Assembly: GCA_902805805.1 (NCBI GenBank)
Contig: CADCUE010000018.1
Coordinates: 1-18,399 of the forward strand
Source of the DNA: an uncultured Frankineae bacterium
GTDB taxonomy: Bacteria; Actinomycetota; Actinomycetes; Mycobacteriales; SCTD01
Reading direction: 5' to 3'
DNA: 18,399 nt
The translations under genes were made by a program, and so were the position numbers. The notes beneath the pieces are model-generated. The model had not been told where the DNA came from and ran no database searches. It saw only the letters and a program-made list of their open reading frames with translations. Position 1 is the stretch's first letter. Each line of letters begins with the position of its first letter. Shown in pieces: positions 1-7,113 of the stretch.

Positions 1-246
1 TGGCAGGAGCCGCCGGGGGTGCGCGTCGACAGCGGCGTCGGCGAGGGTGACGTCGTGCCGCCGGAGTACGACCCGCTGCTCGCCACGGTGAGCGTCGCCG
101 GCCCGGACCGAGGAGCCGTCCTCGAGCGGGCCCGGGCCGCCCTGGCGGGGCTCGTGGTCGGTGGTCTGCACACCGACCTGCCGCTGCTGTCCGAGGCGCT
201 GGACGCGGCCGTACGCTCCAACCATGAGCGACGCGACTGCGGCTGA
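1..246 (+). CDS. Biotin carboxylase C-terminal domain protein (5' end outside window)
   Basis: The reading frame is open from base 1 to a TGA at 244-246, so only the last 81 codons are present. The stretch RVDSGVGEGDVVPPEYDPLLA, then V.V.GPDR and a later GGLHTDLP, is the typical end of a biotin carboxylase (R-x-D-S-G-V...YD.L.AK...G.DR...GV.TN.P). Such domains carboxylate biotin on a carrier protein in acetyl- or propionyl-CoA carboxylases and related enzymes. The chain stops about 20 residues after the HTDLP motif. The usual last helix is therefore short and no biotinylation (AMKM) domain follows. The stop lies inside the next gene, a 23-bp overlap. The family is fairly sure; the exact enzyme cannot be told from this fragment. 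Confidence 0.75.
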   Translation, partial: WQEPPGVRVDSGVGEGDVVPPEYDPLLATVSVAGPDRGAVLERARAALAGLVVGGLHTDLPLLSEALDAAVRSNHERRDCG

Positions 247-1660
247 CACCCCCGGCACCGCCAGCCACGACCCCGACCGGCCGGCGGCGCTGCTGGAGTT
301 CATGACTCGCGGCTGGGCGGACCGCTCGGAGGAGCTTCCCGCGGCGCACGCGTCGGCGCCCTACCGCGCCGCCCGCCGCTCGGCGCTGGCCGCGCGCTTC
401 CCGGGCGAGCGGCTGGTCGTCCCGACCGGCGGCTACAAGACGCGCTCCAACGACACGGAGTACCGCTTCCGCCCGGCGACGGAGTTCGCGCACCTCGTCG
501 GCAGCGGCGAGCCCGATGCCGTGCTGGTCGTGGAGCGCGACGGGTCGGCCGTGCTCTACCAGGCGCCGGTCATGGACCGCTCGACCCCGGCCTTCTTCAC
601 CGACCGCGTCTACGGCGAGCTGTGGGTCGGTCCCCGGCCCAGCCTGGCCGCGACGAGCGCCCTGCTCGCAGTGGAGACCCGACCGCTGGAGGAGCTCGAC
701 AAGCTCTCGGGCGCCGCCCGCGTCGTGCGCGGGCACGACCCGCGGGTCGAGGCGCTGTTCGAGTCCGACGAGCAGGCCGACGCCGAGCTGACGGAGTTCC
801 TGTCCGAGCTGCGGCTGGTCAAGGACGAGCACGAGATCGGCCAGCTGCAGGAGGCGGTCGACGCGACCGTGCTCGGCTTCGAGGACGTCGTGCGCGCGCT
901 GCCGCACGCGCGACGCACGTCCGAGCGCTGGCTGGAGGGCGTGTTCGGGCTGCGGGCCCGCGTCGAGGGCAACGACGTCGGCTACGGCAGCATCTGCGCC
1001 GCCGGAGCGCACGCCTGCACACTGCACTGGACGGACAACGACGGAGCCGTCGAGGACGGCTCGCTGGTGCTGCTCGACATGGGCGTCGAGGGGCACGAGC
1101 TCTACACCGCGGACATCACCCGCACCCTGCCGGTCAGCGGCACCTTCACCCCGCGGCAGCGGCAGGTGTACGACCTGGTGTTCCGGGCGCAGGAGGCCGG
1201 CATCGCGGCGTGCCGCCCGGGCGCGGACTTCCTCGAGCCGCACCGCGTCGCCATGGAGGTCCTGGCGCACGGGCTGGTCGAGCTCGGCGTCCTCGCCTCG
1301 GCCGAGGCGGCGCTCGCCGAGGACGCCCAGCTCTACCGGCGCTACACCCTGCACGGCGTCAGCCACATGCTCGGGATCGACGTCCACGACTGCGCGCACG
1401 CGCGCTCGGAGGTCTACCGCAAGGGGCCGCTGCAACCGGGCTACGTGCTCACCGTCGAGCCGGGCCTGTACTTCCAGCCCGACGACCTCACGGTGCCGGC
1501 GGACCTGCGCGGCATCGGCGTGCGGATCGAGGACGACGTGCTCGTCACCGACGGCGAGCCGGTCAACCTGTCGGCGGCGCTGCCCCGCGACGCCGACGGT
1601 GTCGAGGCCTGGATGCAGGCGCTGCTGCGCACGGCGGACCGCTCCGGGTTCTCCGGGTAA
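224..1660 (+). CDS. pepP: Xaa-Pro aminopeptidase (aminopeptidase P, M24B)
   Basis: This is a cytosolic dinuclear-metal peptidase that removes an N-terminal residue next to proline. It has 478 aa from the ATG at 224, which begins MSDATAAD. The frame is open further upstream to 161, but that part reads as antisense-like Cys/Arg-rich sequence inside the preceding gene. The N-terminal AMP_N domain spans roughly residues 25-200 and the pita-bread catalytic domain roughly 215-465. The five metal ligands are visible: D285 (LLDMG), D297 (TADITRT), H381 (SHMLG), E412 (TVEPGLYF) and E436 (RIEDD). H388 in VHD matches the second conserved histidine. The start overlaps the upstream stop, suggesting co-transcription and coupling. 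No clear Shine-Dalgarno sequence precedes 224. Confidence 0.93.
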   Translation: MSDATAADTPGTASHDPDRPAALLEFMTRGWADRSEELPAAHASAPYRAARRSALAARFPGERLVVPTGGYKTRSNDTEYRFRPATEFAHLVGSGEPDAVLVVERDGSAVLYQAPVMDRSTPAFFTDRVYGELWVGPRPSLAATSALLAVETRPLEELDKLSGAARVVRGHDPRVEALFESDEQADAELTEFLSELRLVKDEHEIGQLQEAVDATVLGFEDVVRALPHARRTSERWLEGVFGLRARVEGNDVGYGSICAAGAHACTLHWTDNDGAVEDGSLVLLDMGVEGHELYTADITRTLPVSGTFTPRQRQVYDLVFRAQEAGIAACRPGADFLEPHRVAMEVLAHGLVELGVLASAEAALAEDAQLYRRYTLHGVSHMLGIDVHDCAHARSEVYRKGPLQPGYVLTVEPGLYFQPDDLTVPADLRGIGVRIEDDVLVTDGEPVNLSAALPRDADGVEAWMQALLRTADRSGFSG

Positions 1661-1692
1661 AGGCGCGGGCGCCGTCCGCCGAAGCCCTGTGC

Positions 1693-2772
1693 GTGACGAC
1701 GTCGATCGAGCCGTTCCTGCGGGCTCTCGTGGACAGCCGGGGCTCCGACCTGCACTGCAAGGTGGGCTCGCCGCCGCGCGTGCGCATCGACGGCAAGCTG
1801 CGCCGCCTGCAGTCACCGGACCTGACCGCGACCGACACCGCACGGATGGTCAGCGAGGTGCTGCGCCCCGACCTCGAGGAGGAGTTCTCCCGCACCAACG
1901 AGGCCGACTTCGCCTACGCGCTCGAGGGCGTGGGCCGCTTCCGCGTCAACGCCTTCCGCAGCCGCGGCGCCGCCGGTCTGGTGTTCCGGCACGTGAGCGT
2001 CGGCGCCATCCCGCTGAGCGAGCTCGGGCTGCCCGCGGTGCTGGCCAGCCTGGCCATGGAGCCGCGCGGTCTGGTGCTCGTCACCGGTCCCACCGGCTCG
2101 GGCAAGACCACGACCCTGTCCGGCATGGTCGACCACATCAACAGCTCCAAGGAGGTGCACATCGTCACGGTCGAGGACCCCATCGAGGTGCTGCACACCG
2201 ACAAGCTGGCGATGGTCAACCAGCGCGAGGTGCGGGTCGACACCGAGGACTTCGTCACGGCGATGCGGGCCGCCATGCGCCAGGACCCCGACGTCATCCT
2301 CGTCGGCGAGATGCGCGACCACGAGACCGTCAAGGCCGGGCTCGCCGCCGCCGAGACCGGGCACTTCGTCCTGTCGACGCTGCACACCACCGACGCGGCC
2401 GAGACGATCCACCGGCTCATCGACTTCTTCCCGCCGCACGAGCAGAAGCAGGTGCGCCTGGCCCTGGCCACCTCGCTGCGCGGCATCATCTGCCAGCGGC
2501 TCGTGCCCCGCGCCGACGGCGCCGGGCGGTGCGTCGTCATGGAGGTCGCGGTCAACACCGGTCGCATCGCCGACGCGATCGCCGACCCCGACAAGACCTC
2601 CACCATCCCGCAGCTGGTCGCCGAGGGCGGCTACTACGGCATGCAGACCTTCGACCAGCACCTCGTCGCGCTCGTGCGCGAAGGCGCCGTGACCCTGCAC
2701 GACGCCATGAACGCCTCGACGTCCCCGCACGACCTCACGGTCGAGCTGCGCCGGCTCGGGATGGTCGCCTGA
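1693..2772 (+). CDS. pilT: Type IV pilus retraction ATPase PilT
   Basis: This 359-aa hexameric secretion ATPase would power pilus retraction at the inner face of the membrane. All hallmark boxes are present. Walker A is [10 protein letters not shown] from residue 132, the Asp box is VEDPIE at 160-165, the Walker B region [12 protein letters not shown] starts at 198, and the His box STLHTTDA starts at 228. The C-terminal AIRNLIRE element of classical PilT appears only as the looser [11 protein letters not shown]. The start is taken as GTG 1693 ([13 protein letters not shown]), because PilT proteins begin close to this motif and the frame upstream is a shadow of pepP. An alternative start cannot be excluded. 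No pilin, PilB, PilC or PilM-Q gene is visible nearby, so it is an orphan here. Its end overlaps the convergent gene by 38 bp. Confidence 0.92.
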   Translation: MTTSIEPFLRALVDSRGSDLHCKVGSPPRVRIDGKLRRLQSPDLTATDTARMVSEVLRPDLEEEFSRTNEADFAYALEGVGRFRVNAFRSRGAAGLVFRHVSVGAIPLSELGLPAVLASLAMEPRGLVLVTGPTGSGKTTTLSGMVDHINSSKEVHIVTVEDPIEVLHTDKLAMVNQREVRVDTEDFVTAMRAAMRQDPDVILVGEMRDHETVKAGLAAAETGHFVLSTLHTTDAAETIHRLIDFFPPHEQKQVRLALATSLRGIICQRLVPRADGAGRCVVMEVAVNTGRIADAIADPDKTSTIPQLVAEGGYYGMQTFDQHLVALVREGAVTLHDAMNASTSPHDLTVELRRLGMVA

Positions 2773-3442
2773 CCCCCGTCCCGTCGGCCGTGGTCGTGCC
2801 GTGCTCGCTGCAGCGGGCGGTCCAGCCGGTCGGCATGACCTGCACGACCATCCGCCGCCGGCAGCGGGCGCAGTAGCGCGGGGGCTCCAGCTCGGCGCGC
2901 CGGCGGCAGCTCGCGTGCCCCTCGGCGTCCAGCGCCTCGCCGCACTGCCCGCACCAGGCCGCGAGCGGCAGCGCGTACGTCCGCAGGAACAGCTCCGGCA
3001 CGGGGTACCAGTCGAACGTCGGGGTGCGGACGAAGCCGAGCCGCTCGTACAGCCGGTGGGCCGCCGTCATCTCCTCCTGCGACGACAGGCGCACCATCGT
3101 GCAGCCGTCGGCCCGGGCGAGGTCCAGGCAGGCCCGCACGAGCGCCTCACCGGTGCCGGAGCCGCGGACGTCGGCGCGCACGACGAGCATGCGGATCACC
3201 GCCTCGCCGGGCGCGGCCTGCTCGGCCCACTCGCCGCCCCGGGTCGCGACCGTGACGGCCCCCACCACCCGGCCGTCGGCCTCGGCGACCAGGACGGTCG
3301 CGGACCGGGCGCGGGAGGCGACGTCCCGCAGCGCCGGCTCGTAGTCGGCCGAGCTGAGCCCCTCGCCGCGGTAGACCGCGGCCGTCAGCTCGGCGACCTG
3401 GGCATGATCGTCGGGCCGGGAGCGGCGGACGGTGGTAGGCAC
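2735..3442 (-). CDS. GNAT N-acetyltransferase fused to a BsaP-like (biotin synthase auxiliary) Cys-rich domain
   Basis: The protein has 235 aa and starts at GTG (3440-3442). Residues 1-160 form a GNAT fold: [10 protein letters not shown] opening, acetyl-CoA loop RGSGTG at 93-98, and the [11 protein letters not shown] motif at 128-137. Residues 161-215 form a separate Cys-rich module with C164, C167, C179, C191, C194 and C211. It reads [10 protein letters not shown], then [13 protein letters not shown], then [13 protein letters not shown] recognise this layout from memory as that of BsaP, the small actinobacterial protein that mycobacterial biotin synthase needs; the cysteines could hold Fe-S or zinc. 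bioB lies about 2.2 kb away on the same strand, which supports the reading. Residues 216-235 are an unstructured tail. The GNAT substrate is unknown. The BsaP assignment needs a profile search; a generic zinc ribbon is the alternative. Confidence 0.8.
   Translation of the reverse strand: MPTTVRRSRPDDHAQVAELTAAVYRGEGLSSADYEPALRDVASRARSATVLVAEADGRVVGAVTVATRGGEWAEQAAPGEAVIRMLVVRADVRGSGTGEALVRACLDLARADGCTMVRLSSQEEMTAAHRLYERLGFVRTPTFDWYPVPELFLRTYALPLAAWCGQCGEALDAEGHASCRRRAELEPPRYCARCRRRMVVQVMPTGWTARCSEHGTTTADGTGVRRPSRAGAARP
2798..2962 (-). other. BsaP-like domain within the GNAT fusion
   Basis: This segment encodes residues 161-215 of the preceding protein. Cysteine spacing is C-x2-C-x11-C-x11-C-x2-C-x16-C, ending in ARCSEHG. 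There is no stop, no internal start with a Shine-Dalgarno sequence and no frame change between the acetyltransferase part and this part. It therefore looks like a true fusion rather than two adjacent genes. In mycobacteria the equivalent protein is free-standing, about 80 aa, and encoded next to bioB. Confidence 0.65.
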
Positions 3443-3455
3443 GTCAGGTGTCTAC
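3435..3455. promoter_or_regulatory. Inverted repeat spanning both divergent start codons
   Basis: GTAGGCAC (3435-3442) and GTGTCTAC (3448-3455) are inverted copies with one mismatch, separated by the 5-bp GTCAG. The inner ends of the arms are the two start codons: GTG of the GNAT-BsaP gene (3442-3440, minus) and GTG of brkB (3448-3450, plus). On each strand a TAG(G/A)CA hexamer ends 6 nt before the GTG, where a leaderless promoter would have its -10 box. The last base is A rather than the usual T, so promoter function is a guess. An operator is another possibility. Confidence 0.4.
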
Positions 3456-4305
3456 CGCAGCCGGCGTGCGTGCTCTGCTGGCGGACGTCGGGCGGGCGCT
3501 GCGCGGTCACGACCTGCCGCTGTACGCCGCCGCCGTCACGTTCTACGCCACCCTCGGGCTGGTGCCGCTGCTCCTGCTGTCGCTCTACCTGGCCGGTCAG
3601 GTCATGGGCGAGCAGATGGTGCGCAGCCTCGCGGCCGGGCTGTCCGGTCTCCTGCCGGACGAGCTGGGGGCCCGGGAGGCGGCCCGGTTCCTCGCGTCGG
3701 CAGGCACGTCGATGAGCCCGCTGGCGGCGCTCGCGGCGCTGCTCCCGACCAGCCTCTACGGGGAGGGCCTGGTCCGGGCCTTCGACCGGCTGAGCGAGCG
3801 GCCGGGCAGGCGCCGGTCGGTCCGCGGGCGGCTGGGGTCGCTCGTCGTCGTCGCGATGAGCCCGGTGCTGCTGCTCGGCGGGATGTCGGCCGCCAGCACC
3901 CTCACGCGGGCCCTCGGCGACGGCGTCCTGGACCGCCTGCTCGGCGTCTACTTCGTGTTCCTCGTCGTGTGGCTGTCGATCACCCCCGTGCTCGCCTTCG
4001 CCTACCGCGCGCTGTCGCCCGAGCGGCCGGGCCGACGGGCACTGCTGTGGGGGGCGGCCGGGACCGGCTCGTTCCTGTCGGGCACGTGCCTCGGCTTCGT
4101 GCTGTTCCTGTCGCTCGGCCTCGACCTCGGCGGGGCGTACGGCGGCGTCCGCCACCTGGGCACTGCGGCGGCCTGCGTCGGCTGGCTGTTCGTGCTGCAC
4201 GTCATCGTGCTCGTGGGCTACGTGACGACGCTGCGCCTGGAGGCGCGCGCCGGCCACCCGCTCGCGCCACCGGTGGCACGCAGCCGGGAGCGCGCGGCCG
4301 CCTGA
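3448..4305 (+). CDS. YihY/BrkB family inner-membrane protein
   Basis: This 285-aa integral membrane protein starts at GTG 3448 (next in-frame alternative GTG 3469). It has about six hydrophobic segments, and the family signature lies near the N-terminus in [20 protein letters not shown]. The (A)-x-A-x-T-F-Y-x-x-L-x-L-x-P pattern is typical of YihY/BrkB proteins. They were once annotated as ribonuclease BN or serum-resistance proteins; their real function is unsettled. The central loop [14 protein letters not shown] matches the conserved region after the second hydrophobic block. The C-terminus is a short basic cytoplasmic tail. It starts 5 bp from the divergent GNAT-BsaP gene and ends 7 bp before the convergent TauE-type gene. 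Confidence 0.85.
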   Translation: MSTAAGVRALLADVGRALRGHDLPLYAAAVTFYATLGLVPLLLLSLYLAGQVMGEQMVRSLAAGLSGLLPDELGAREAARFLASAGTSMSPLAALAALLPTSLYGEGLVRAFDRLSERPGRRRSVRGRLGSLVVVAMSPVLLLGGMSAASTLTRALGDGVLDRLLGVYFVFLVVWLSITPVLAFAYRALSPERPGRRALLWGAAGTGSFLSGTCLGFVLFLSLGLDLGGAYGGVRHLGTAAACVGWLFVLHVIVLVGYVTTLRLEARAGHPLAPPVARSRERAAA

Positions 4306-4312
4306 CGCCTGC

Positions 4313-5023
4313 TCACAGGGCCGCTCGCAGGAGCACCACGGCGCCGCCCGTGCCGGCCAGCGCCAGCGTCGTGCGCCGCGCGGCGGTCTCGCCCACCCGT
4401 CGCGACAGGGGCGCGCCGAGCAGCGCCCCGGCGGCCAGGGCCGCGAGGCACCCGGCCAGCAGTCCGGCGCCCACCCGGGGGGTCCCGAGCGAGGGCAGGG
4501 CCACGCAGTTCACTCCGAGGAAGACCGCCTGCAGGCTCGCCCGCTGCGCCCGGTGCGGCCACTCGGTGTTGGCCGCCCACAGCGCCAGGACGGGGCCGGC
4601 CACACCGGCCAGCACGTTGGTCGCCGCCCCGAGCACCCCCGCCGCCACGGCGCCGGTCCGGCCACGGGCCGCGCGCCACCGCACGCCGGTGGCGAGCACG
4701 CCGACGCCGAGCAGCACGACCGTCCCCGCGGCGGCCGCGCCGGCGCGCTCGAGCAGGCCGCGCGCGAGGACGGCGAACACCGGGGTCGTGAGCGCGGCGG
4801 GCACGAGCAGCAGCAGCGTGCGCCGCGGCTCGACCTCCCGCCAGAGCCGGCTCAGGAGCACGACGTTGAGGACCAGCGACAGCAGCACCGCCAGCCGTAC
4901 GCCGTCCTGCGGCCCCAGCGTGGCGACCAGCAACGGACCGCAGACCAGCGCGAAGCCGATGCCGCTCACCGACTGGGCGAGGGTGCCCACGAGCACGGCG
5001 AGCAGGACCGCCGTCGTCAGCAC
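4313..5023 (-). CDS. TauE/SafE (TSUP) family membrane transporter
   Basis: This 236-aa, strongly hydrophobic protein has about seven to eight membrane segments and starts at GTG 5023. The N-terminal segment contains GTLAQSVSGIGFALVCGPLL, and the repeat half contains GAATNVLAGVAGPVLALW. These paired Q-x-x-x-G-x-G-F and G-x-x-x-G-x-x-G-P elements mark the TSUP (UPF0721) family. Members export or import sulfite, sulfonates or other organic anions. The substrate here is unknown. It follows tag by 7 bp on the same strand and is probably the last gene of the bioB-tag operon. Its stop faces that of brkB. The sulfur-related family beside the sulfur-inserting enzyme BioB is suggestive, but no direct link is visible. 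Confidence 0.82.
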   Translation of the reverse strand: MLTTAVLLAVLVGTLAQSVSGIGFALVCGPLLVATLGPQDGVRLAVLLSLVLNVVLLSRLWREVEPRRTLLLLVPAALTTPVFAVLARGLLERAGAAAAGTVVLLGVGVLATGVRWRAARGRTGAVAAGVLGAATNVLAGVAGPVLALWAANTEWPHRAQRASLQAVFLGVNCVALPSLGTPRVGAGLLAGCLAALAAGALLGAPLSRRVGETAARRTTLALAGTGGAVVLLRAAL

Positions 5024-5030
5024 CCGGCGC

Positions 5031-5606
5031 TCAGCCCCCGTGCGGCGGCACGACGGCGGCGCGCAGCGCCTCCGCCTCGGCGCGGACGGGGCAGCCCGTC
5101 AGGTGGTCGCCGACCAGCCCGCAGGCCTGCAGCAGGGAGTAGACCGTCGTCGGCCCGACGAACACGAAGCCGGCGCGCTTGAGCTGCCTCGCGAGCGCCG
5201 CGCTGGCCTCGGTGCGGGCCGGCACGTCGGCCCACGTGTCGTACGCCGGCGACGGCACCTGCGCCGACCGCCACAGCAGCGCCGGCAGCCCACCGGAGGC
5301 CCGCAGGGCCAGCGTGGCCCGGGCGTTGGTCACGCAGGCCCGCAGCTTGGGACCCGAGCGGATCAGCCGGGCGTCGTCCATCAGCGGCTCGACGTCGAGC
5401 CCGGCCACCGCCTCGGGGTCGAAGCCGGCGAAGACCTCGCGCAGCGCCTCCCGCTTGCGCAGCACGGTGATCCAGGCCAGGCCCGCCTGGAAGCCCTCGA
5501 GGCAGACCTTCTCGTACAGCGCCCGCTCGCCGGTCTGCGGCCGGCCCCACTCCTCGTCGTGGTAGCGCTCGTAGGCGGGGTCGCCGTCCCCGAAGCAGCG
5601 GGTCAC
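5031..5606 (-). CDS. tag: DNA-3-methyladenine glycosylase I
   Basis: This 191-aa cytosolic base-excision repair enzyme removes 3-methyladenine from alkylated DNA. It aligns with E. coli Tag along its whole length. The HhH-related fold shows [26 protein letters not shown] and [20 protein letters not shown]. The zinc ligands C4, H16, H168 and C172 are in place. E37 and the base-pocket residues Y15 and W45 are also present. The start is the GTG at 5606-5604, whose bases overlap the bioB stop as GTGA, so translation is probably coupled to bioB. Pairing a DNA repair gene with biotin synthase is unusual. The tail from about residue 175 is Ala-rich and not conserved. Confidence 0.95.
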   Translation of the reverse strand: MTRCFGDGDPAYERYHDEEWGRPQTGERALYEKVCLEGFQAGLAWITVLRKREALREVFAGFDPEAVAGLDVEPLMDDARLIRSGPKLRACVTNARATLALRASGGLPALLWRSAQVPSPAYDTWADVPARTEASAALARQLKRAGFVFVGPTTVYSLLQACGLVGDHLTGCPVRAEAEALRAAVVPPHGG

Positions 5607-6631
5607 AGGGTCGAGGACAGGCCCTTCAGCGGCATCTGCAGGTCCTTCAGCATGGCGAGGTCGTCCGTGGCGGGGCGGCCGAGCGTCGTCAGGTAGTTGC
5701 CGACGATGACGGCGTTGATGCCGCCGAGCATGCCGTCGCGGGCCAGGTCGCCCAGCGTGATCTCACGACCTCCGGCGAAGCGCAGGATCGTGCGGGGCAG
5801 CGCCAGGCGGAAGACCGCGATCGCCCGCAGCGCGTCCTGGGCGTCCATGACCGGCAGGTCGCCGAACGGGGTGCCCGGTCGCGGGTTGAGGAAGTTCAGC
5901 GGCACCTCGTCGGGGTCCAGCGCGGCGAGCTGCGCGGCGAACTCCGCCCGCTGCTCGAGCGTCTCACCCATGCCGAGGATGCCGCCGCAGCAGACCTCCA
6001 TGCCCGCCTCACCGACCATCCGCAGCGTCTCCCAGCGCTCCTCCCAGGTGTGGGTGGTGACGACGGCCGGGAAGTGCGACCGGGCGGTCTCCAGGTTGTG
6101 GTTGTAGCGGTGCACCCCCATCGCGGCGAGCGCGTCGACCTGCTCCTGGCTGAGCATGCCGAGCGAGCAGGCGACCGAGATGTCCACCGCCTCGCGGATC
6201 GCCGCGACCCCCGCGGCGACCTGGGCCATCAGCCGGTCGTCCGGTCCGCGCACGGCCGCCACGATGCAGAACTCGGTCGCGCCCGTCGCGGCGGTCTCGA
6301 CCGCTGCCGCCACCAGGCTGGGGATGTCGAGCCAGGCGGCGCGCACGGGGGAGGCGAACAGCCCGGACTGCGAGCAGAAGTGGCAGTCCTCCGGGCAGCC
6401 GCCGGTCTTCAGGCTGACGATGCCCTCGATCTCCACCTCCGGGCCGCAGTGCCGCATCCGCACCTCGTGCGCCAGCTGCAGCAGGTCGGGCAGCCGCTCG
6501 TCGGGCAGGCGCAGGCACTCCAGGGCCTGCTCCTGCGTCAGGCCCACGCCTCGGTCGAGCACCTGCGAACGGGCGGTGTCCAGGACGTCCAGCTGCAGCT
6601 CGGTCACGGGCGGGGAGTCTGCCACCGTCAC
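5603..6631 (-). CDS. bioB: Biotin synthase (radical SAM)
   Basis: BioB inserts sulfur into dethiobiotin, the last step of biotin synthesis, using a [4Fe-4S] cluster with SAM and an auxiliary cluster. With the start at GTG 6631 it has 342 aa. The radical-SAM cysteines are C79, C83 and C86 in [44 protein letters not shown] and the C-terminal [13 protein letters not shown] are all present. The sequence closely resembles mycobacterial BioB from [13 protein letters not shown] onward. In-frame GTGs at 6631, 6625 and 6607 are all possible starts, none with a good Shine-Dalgarno sequence. An open frame continues to 7075 but is a shadow of the divergent gene. The gene heads the bioB-tag-tauE-like unit. 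Mycobacterial BioB needs BsaP; the candidate here is the fused domain at 2798-2962. Confidence 0.97.
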   Translation of the reverse strand: MTVADSPPVTELQLDVLDTARSQVLDRGVGLTQEQALECLRLPDERLPDLLQLAHEVRMRHCGPEVEIEGIVSLKTGGCPEDCHFCSQSGLFASPVRAAWLDIPSLVAAAVETAATGATEFCIVAAVRGPDDRLMAQVAAGVAAIREAVDISVACSLGMLSQEQVDALAAMGVHRYNHNLETARSHFPAVVTTHTWEERWETLRMVGEAGMEVCCGGILGMGETLEQRAEFAAQLAALDPDEVPLNFLNPRPGTPFGDLPVMDAQDALRAIAVFRLALPRTILRFAGGREITLGDLARDGMLGGINAVIVGNYLTTLGRPATDDLAMLKDLQMPLKGLSSTL

Positions 6632-6670
6632 GCGTTCGTCGTGCGGCCGACACCGGCAGGTCGCCCGGGT

Positions 6671-6692
6671 GGTGCAGCCTGCGGGCAGCACC
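6671..6692. promoter_or_regulatory. Near-perfect palindrome between bioB and the divergent 109-aa gene
   Basis: Within the 96-bp divergent gap, GGTGCAGCC (6671-6679) pairs with GGCAGCACC (6684-6692) in 8 of 9 positions around a 4-base centre. It could be an operator for either gene or an RNA hairpin in a plus-strand leader. It does not resemble the corynebacterial BioQ site that I know of, and no TANNNT hexamer adjoins it. Function is unproven. Confidence 0.35.
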
Positions 6693-6727
6693 CCGCTGTC
6701 GCGCACCGCTCTGTCGAGGAGGTCGTC

Positions 6728-7057
6728 ATGGACGCTCGCACCACCTGGCCGGACGAGGTCGCCTTCGCCGCCGAGGACCCCCGTCGCAGCCGGTCGGACC
6801 AGCTCGACCTCGGTGCGACGTGGCGCTGGGAGGGCTCGAACGACGCCTGGCGCCTGGCGTGGGTCCGGGAGACCGGTGAGCTGTTCCTGTGCCGCGCGGA
6901 CGGCCACGACGGCTGCTGCACCGACGTGAGCGTCCTGGCCGTGCTCGCGCGCGAGACCGACGTCGACGCGCTGCTCGACGGCTGGCGCGAGCGCCGCACC
7001 GATCCCGACGGGCTGGCCTGGGTCCTGCGCCGCACGGCGGCGCTCACGGCCGCCTGA
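6728..7057 (+). CDS. Conserved-looking 109-aa protein of unknown function
   Basis: The start is decided by a strong Shine-Dalgarno GAGGAGG at 6716-6722, 5 nt before ATG 6728. The protein is acidic and soluble, with no signal peptide or membrane segment. A compact alpha/beta domain is suggested by [20 protein letters not shown] (31-50), ELFLCRADG and [19 protein letters not shown] (72-90), ending in LAWVLRRT. C55 and the pair C63-C64 are present. The pattern of a short WRL.WV..TGEL strand pair followed by a V..LL.GW helix recalls small uncharacterised actinobacterial proteins, but I cannot name a family. It diverges from bioB and precedes pdtaS; a stem-loop at 7062-7080 may end its transcript. 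Confidence 0.85.
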   Translation: MDARTTWPDEVAFAAEDPRRSRSDQLDLGATWRWEGSNDAWRLAWVRETGELFLCRADGHDGCCTDVSVLAVLARETDVDALLDGWRERRTDPDGLAWVLRRTAALTAA

Positions 7058-7061
7058 CAGG

Positions 7062-7080
7062 CGCCGGCCTCGCACCGGCG
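7062..7080 (+). terminator. Stem-loop after the 109-aa gene
   Basis: CGCCGG (7062-7067) and CCGGCG (7075-7080) form a 6-bp GC stem with a 7-base loop, 4 nt after the TGA at 7057. No T-run follows, as is common for actinobacterial intrinsic terminators. The call is tentative. Confidence 0.4.
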
Positions 7081-7101
7081 GATCGGCGCTGCCCGGCTGC
7101 C

Positions 7102-7107
7102 TACGCT
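7102..7107 (+). promoter_or_regulatory. Probable leaderless -10 box of pdtaS
   Basis: TACGCT fits TANNNT and ends 6 nt before ATG 7114. Transcription would begin at or next to the A of the ATG. There is no Shine-Dalgarno sequence in front of the gene, which fits a leaderless mRNA. No convincing -35 box is seen. Confidence 0.5.
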
Positions 7108-7113
7108 GGGCCG

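Noticed and set aside
622..1692. Long plus-strand frame joining upstream sequence to pilT
   Set aside because: It is an alternate frame of pepP, rich in Arg, Ala and Gly, with no family signal until the PilT start near 1693.
3385..4257. 290-codon minus-strand frame over brkB
   Set aside because: It is a Gln/Arg/His-rich shadow with no membrane or domain signal, while the opposite strand codes a clear BrkB protein.
6632..7075. N-terminal extension of bioB to 7075 on the minus strand
   Set aside because: It lies antisense to the 109-aa gene that has a strong Shine-Dalgarno sequence, and it adds no biotin synthase sequence.
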